From Aulostomus chinensis (lineage: Eukaryota; Chordata; Actinopteri; Syngnathiformes; Aulostomidae): a stretch of DNA of 64,000 nucleotides. The position numbers and the translations under genes are program-made. Shown one piece after another: positions 60,530 through 64,000 of this stretch (positions are counted from its first letter, which is position 1; each line of letters opens with the position of its first letter). The notes under the pieces were generated by a model. The model was not told where the DNA came from and searched no databases. It saw nothing but the letters and a program-made list of their open reading frames with translations. Where the stretch lies: assembly GCA_037954235.1 (NCBI GenBank), contig JBBMOA010000014.1, forward strand, positions 26,230,273-26,294,272, in the 5' to 3' direction.

Positions 60530-61090
60530 ATAACTAAATCAGCTGGCCCCCCAAAAAATCGAGGAAACACATTAAGGCTCTCCATCAATTTGGAACTAGA
60601 CTAAAACATCAACAGTTCCATGACCCAAGTTTCACCTGCTTTATTGACAAAAACTAGACAAAATGTCAACAGCTGTCATAGACTTAAGCTAAATTAAACT
60701 GAAACATTTTTCACCAGCTAAAACTAGATTACTAAGTCAAAATTTATCACCGACCAAACTGGAGTAAAACCTCAACGTGTTTGACTAACAGTAAACTAAA
60801 ATATCTACGTCGGTCTGGCTTTAATTTAACTAAAATATTGATTAAATAAATTAAGATTTATTGATTAAAACGACAAAGGTAGTCATCGACTAGACTAATG
60901 TGTCAAGAGTAATCAAAGCAAGCCTAAAACATCAACAATTGCCATTGATTAAAACTAAAACATGGACAATTTTCTCCAACTAAGAATAATGTTACAAGTT
61001 CTCATCGACCAAACTATCAGCAGCCTTCAGACTAAAAGATCAAAATAATGACAGTTTTTACTGACGCAGATGAGTCTAAAATGCTCAGGC
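60530..61090. repeat. Degenerate tandem-like region rich in CTAAAACATCAAC words
   Basis: GACTAAAA, ACATCAAC and GACCAAACT words recur about every 45-60 bases. The style matches the terminal region of the hAT fragment in the znf644 intron (GACTAAAACTAAAATG), so it may be a worn relative of that element. The ends are not defined. Confidence 0.4.
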
Positions 61091-61374
61091 CTTTAATCTA
61101 TCATAACATGACTAAATACTAAAAACATAACCATGGCTAAAAAAAAAGAAAACAAGCTGAAGAGGACGAAGACTAAAAATGCTGCAATTATTTGCACATC
61201 TCCCACCGTGCAGACTGGAATAGACTCAACGCAGGTCGAAGGCTGTTTAAATAGACAACTGGTTTCTATTGGTAAAAAATAAGATATAATTACCATCCAA
61301 TGAGGCAACGGTAATGAGGCAACGGTAATGAGGAACCAAAAGGCAGTTAAGTAGTTTTTTTTAACTAGTCAGCA

Positions 61375-61416
61375 CACACATACAAACACACACACTCACA
61401 CACACACACACACACG
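61375..61416 (+). repeat. Imperfect (CA)n microsatellite
   Basis: CA units interrupted by CATACAAA and CTCA. A small 16-base tandem duplication (GAGGCAACGGTAAT twice) lies just upstream at about 61301-61332. Confidence 0.9.
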
Positions 61417-63959
61417 CAGGCTGATGCATGGATGTCATCTGCTGCACAGATGATATGCTGGTCTTGGCACAAGGCCAAATAAGAATGGTAAAAGTTCTTC
61501 CTTCTACAAATAAACAGCAGTTACCCCACTTTCTATGACACATAACTCTCTCTCTCTCTCAGGATGCTCAAAAGCTCACTGAAATATTAATTTGGAATTC
61601 TCTAAATGTTTAAGAAAAAATTTCGAAAAGGCAACAAATCATTTACACTCACACAGCCAGAAACCATGAATGTGCAACCAAAACACATTACTCTGCCGGA
61701 TTCTGATAAATGATATACTGTTGATTAAAATCCACCTCCTAAGGTGGCTTGTGACACTTTGGGGTTGAAGCCACAGCTTGGTTGAGTGTAAATGAATCAT
61801 GTGTCTGCTGAGGCCATGTGCGCCATTGCACTCCTCTTAAAAAAGTGCTGAAAGATTAACTTCCAACCACCTCAAATGGAACAAGTTATTTTCACAGGAA
61901 ACTGCTGTGTGGGTGCAGTCAGACCAGGATGTGGCTAGGTGTAAATATGACCTGCATATACATGAGCTGAGTGGTAAATCAGGCTTATGTAAATAAGATG
62001 AGACTAATGGTGAATTTGCTTTCAAGTACACACAAATAGGTGTTTTGAGTTGACAAAGATGTTTTTTTCCACTCAGGCACGACTACTTTGTGACAACTGA
62101 ATGCAAAAAGAGGCAGCCACATACATTTAGCCTGAAGTTAATAGTGACTGATGGCGAATAACAGCAAAATTCTCCAAAAAAAATATCTGTTTACAAAATG
62201 CATTTTAGAAAATTTATCACAAATCAAAGTGTTTGTGGATCACTCAGCACAGAGCTGGATCAAGAAATGGATCATGGAGCATGTACTTTAGAATTTTGCG
62301 AACATTTTTGGACAGTTTTGCTTTTTCAGTCGTAGCTGTTTTAAGAAGTCAAGAGGGTCCCGATCTGCTTCAAGCTTGATCTATGTGGCTGGCTATTTCT
62401 GCACTCTGGAGTTAGCACATGACTATTTGTGCACGCTTGAAAGGCAAATGAACTATCACTTAAATTTTGGTGCCTAAAGCCCTGAGCAGCTCTCTGACAT
62501 TAGAGTTTGTCCAAACAGAAAGACGCATGAGCTTGAGGAGTAACTGCTGGCTCATTTTATCCTTTCTTTTTTTGTATATTTTTGTTCAGATTTGTGGCAC
62601 AGACCGCAAATCCAGCAGTCAACCTGAATTCAAGACGTTAATGTAAATTTACTGGGGACGTTTTTTTGTGTAACATTCGTGACGATTGTCTCTTGTTATT
62701 ATGAGCAATGTAATTTTAGGCGACTTTTTCCACCCTTGCATTTGGAAATGCTCCAGCATTAAGTACAAGGTCTGAAGTCTCTGAAACCCAAACACATGCT
62801 GTGCCCATGTGCACAATCAAAGCAGAATTTGCAATTCAGCAAAATGTTTTTTTGGATTCTGGCAGCAATATGAAATGTAGCGCTGTCATATTTTTACGCA
62901 GCATAGGAACCAGCTGTGATGTGCTGCTAAAGTTAGCATACCTCAGCCAGAACAGCAGAGGAATTCCCACCACAGCAAAGCTAACTGCTGCAGATAAACA
63001 CTCCTATTGCCCAATAATGATGGCATATTTTCCCTCTGAAAATATAGGAATGTTTCACTTTGTTTGCAACTGCTGTATTAACATAGATTCAAATGACTGA
63101 GTAATCTGAGTGGTGTCATTTGTAGGGTGAAACCCAATCAAAATGTTACATAGAACAACCTCTCTCTGAGTTAAAGCACCACTGTGTAAGACTGAGTGAG
63201 GATGCCCCCCCCAACATTAGAGAACCGACGGTGGCCTGCTGTGACATTCACTTAAGATACAAAAACTGCATTCTAAAACTTGTCACAACAAGAAGTTTTG
63301 GCCAGCAACAGCAAGCACCTGTTTTCTCATTTAGTATCAGAAAAAAATGCAGTTGATCCCTGCAGGAAAATACTGCACATCATCATTCACTCTGAAACTC
63401 CCTTCCCGGAGATCCCACTGTGGCAAAGTCTGTGTCAACTTCTACTCAATCTTTTTTTTTAAAACTCACTTTTACCCTTTAGCTTTTTCTTTATTGTTGG
63501 ATATTATTGTTCTTGTTTTTATCACATGGTCTTGATTTTATTTACCTGGATTGTCTGTTAAGAAGTTTGTAACATTTTTTTTTTTAAAAAGTGTTTTGTA
63601 GATGAAATCATATTATTATTATTATAATTATTTTCACATGATTGAAGTTCCTGGAGATCATGAAGGAACCTCTGAGGTAAGAAGTCCTGTAGTCCCACAG
63701 TAATTATGTCTTCTCCACCATTAGTCTTACAATTTCATTAGTTATGCTTTCATAGTTATTTATTTCCATCCAAACCATCTGAGAGCTGTGTTGAGGCCAT
63801 TGTTGCTACAGGGTCAGTGGTGGCTGATGTAAACAACCATACTGTCACTTTAACAGCATTTCTTTTACAGAAATGACTAAGAATATGTTTAGGGAGGGGA
63901 CATCTTGAATATCATAAATAAATAAGTATGACAAAATTCATAAAATGAGACCAATAGGA

Positions 63960-64000
63960 TAGAGTGGCTGTCGAGCAACCGAAGGGTCGCTGGTTTGATC
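63960..64000 (+). mobile_element. Start of a tRNA-derived SINE cut by the window end
   Basis: AGAGTGGCTGTCGAGC followed by GGGTCGCTGGTTTGATC has the spacing of an A-box and B-box and resembles the head of the 34.3-kb SINE type. The element would continue past 64000. Confidence 0.45.

Larger units (their letters stand above)
58452..64000. other. Intergenic DNA to the window end
   Basis: It holds the degenerate repeat region at 60.5-61.1 kb, a (CA)n tract and the start of a SINE at the edge. No coding exon is recognised. Confidence 0.5.

Overview
The window is vertebrate nuclear DNA, almost certainly from a teleost fish, probably a percomorph. Evidence for this: widely spaced exons with GT-AG introns, many dinucleotide microsatellites, tRNA-derived SINEs of the V-SINE/DANA type common in fish, truncated LINE 3' ends, and hAT DNA transposons with 8-bp target-site duplications. 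There are no bacterial-style operons, rRNAs or CRISPR arrays.

One protein-coding gene is well supported: a znf644 orthologue on the minus strand, with its coding part at 14483 to 5146. Four coding exons were joined by reading splice sites and phases: 14483-11999, 9989-9420, 8076-7992 and 5323-5146. They give a continuous 1105-residue C2H2 zinc-finger protein. A further non-coding 5' exon must lie upstream, because a splice acceptor sits 5 bases before the ATG. In mammals ZNF644 and its relative WIZ work with the G9a/GLP histone H3K9 methyltransferases as nuclear repressors; that role is transferred from the family, not read from this DNA.

Layout. Positions 1-4800: flank downstream of znf644, with a (CT)n tract, one copy of a dispersed repeat, and a SINE with a perfect 12-bp duplication. 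Positions 5146-14488: znf644, with a decayed BED-finger hAT remnant in its third coding intron. Positions 14.5-27 kb: intergenic, with microsatellites and blocks that look like conserved regulatory DNA. Positions 27.0-28.9 kb: a hAT element whose 3' half is a 39-bp tandem array. Positions 29-38 kb: a repeat-dense stretch with SINEs, a 111-bp tandem triplicate and a 20-bp minisatellite of higher-order structure. Positions 38-54 kb: mostly unique DNA with a 5'-truncated L1-like LINE and an old local duplication. Positions 53.9-55.0 kb: an inverted minisatellite with telomere-like motifs, split by a SINE. Positions 57.15-58.45 kb: a second hAT element that keeps two phase-compatible exons of a ZMYM1/TTF-type transposase. 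Positions 58.5-64 kb: mostly unremarkable intergenic DNA.

In mammals ZNF644 lies next to BARHL2, a developmental regulator surrounded by non-coding conserved elements. The long gene-free flank with homeodomain, PBX-MEIS and CTCF-like motifs fits such a regulatory desert, but this is inference only. No clearly new molecular system was found. The most unusual structures are the frame-preserving satellite inside the hAT element, the higher-order 20-bp minisatellite and the inverted telomere-motif minisatellite.
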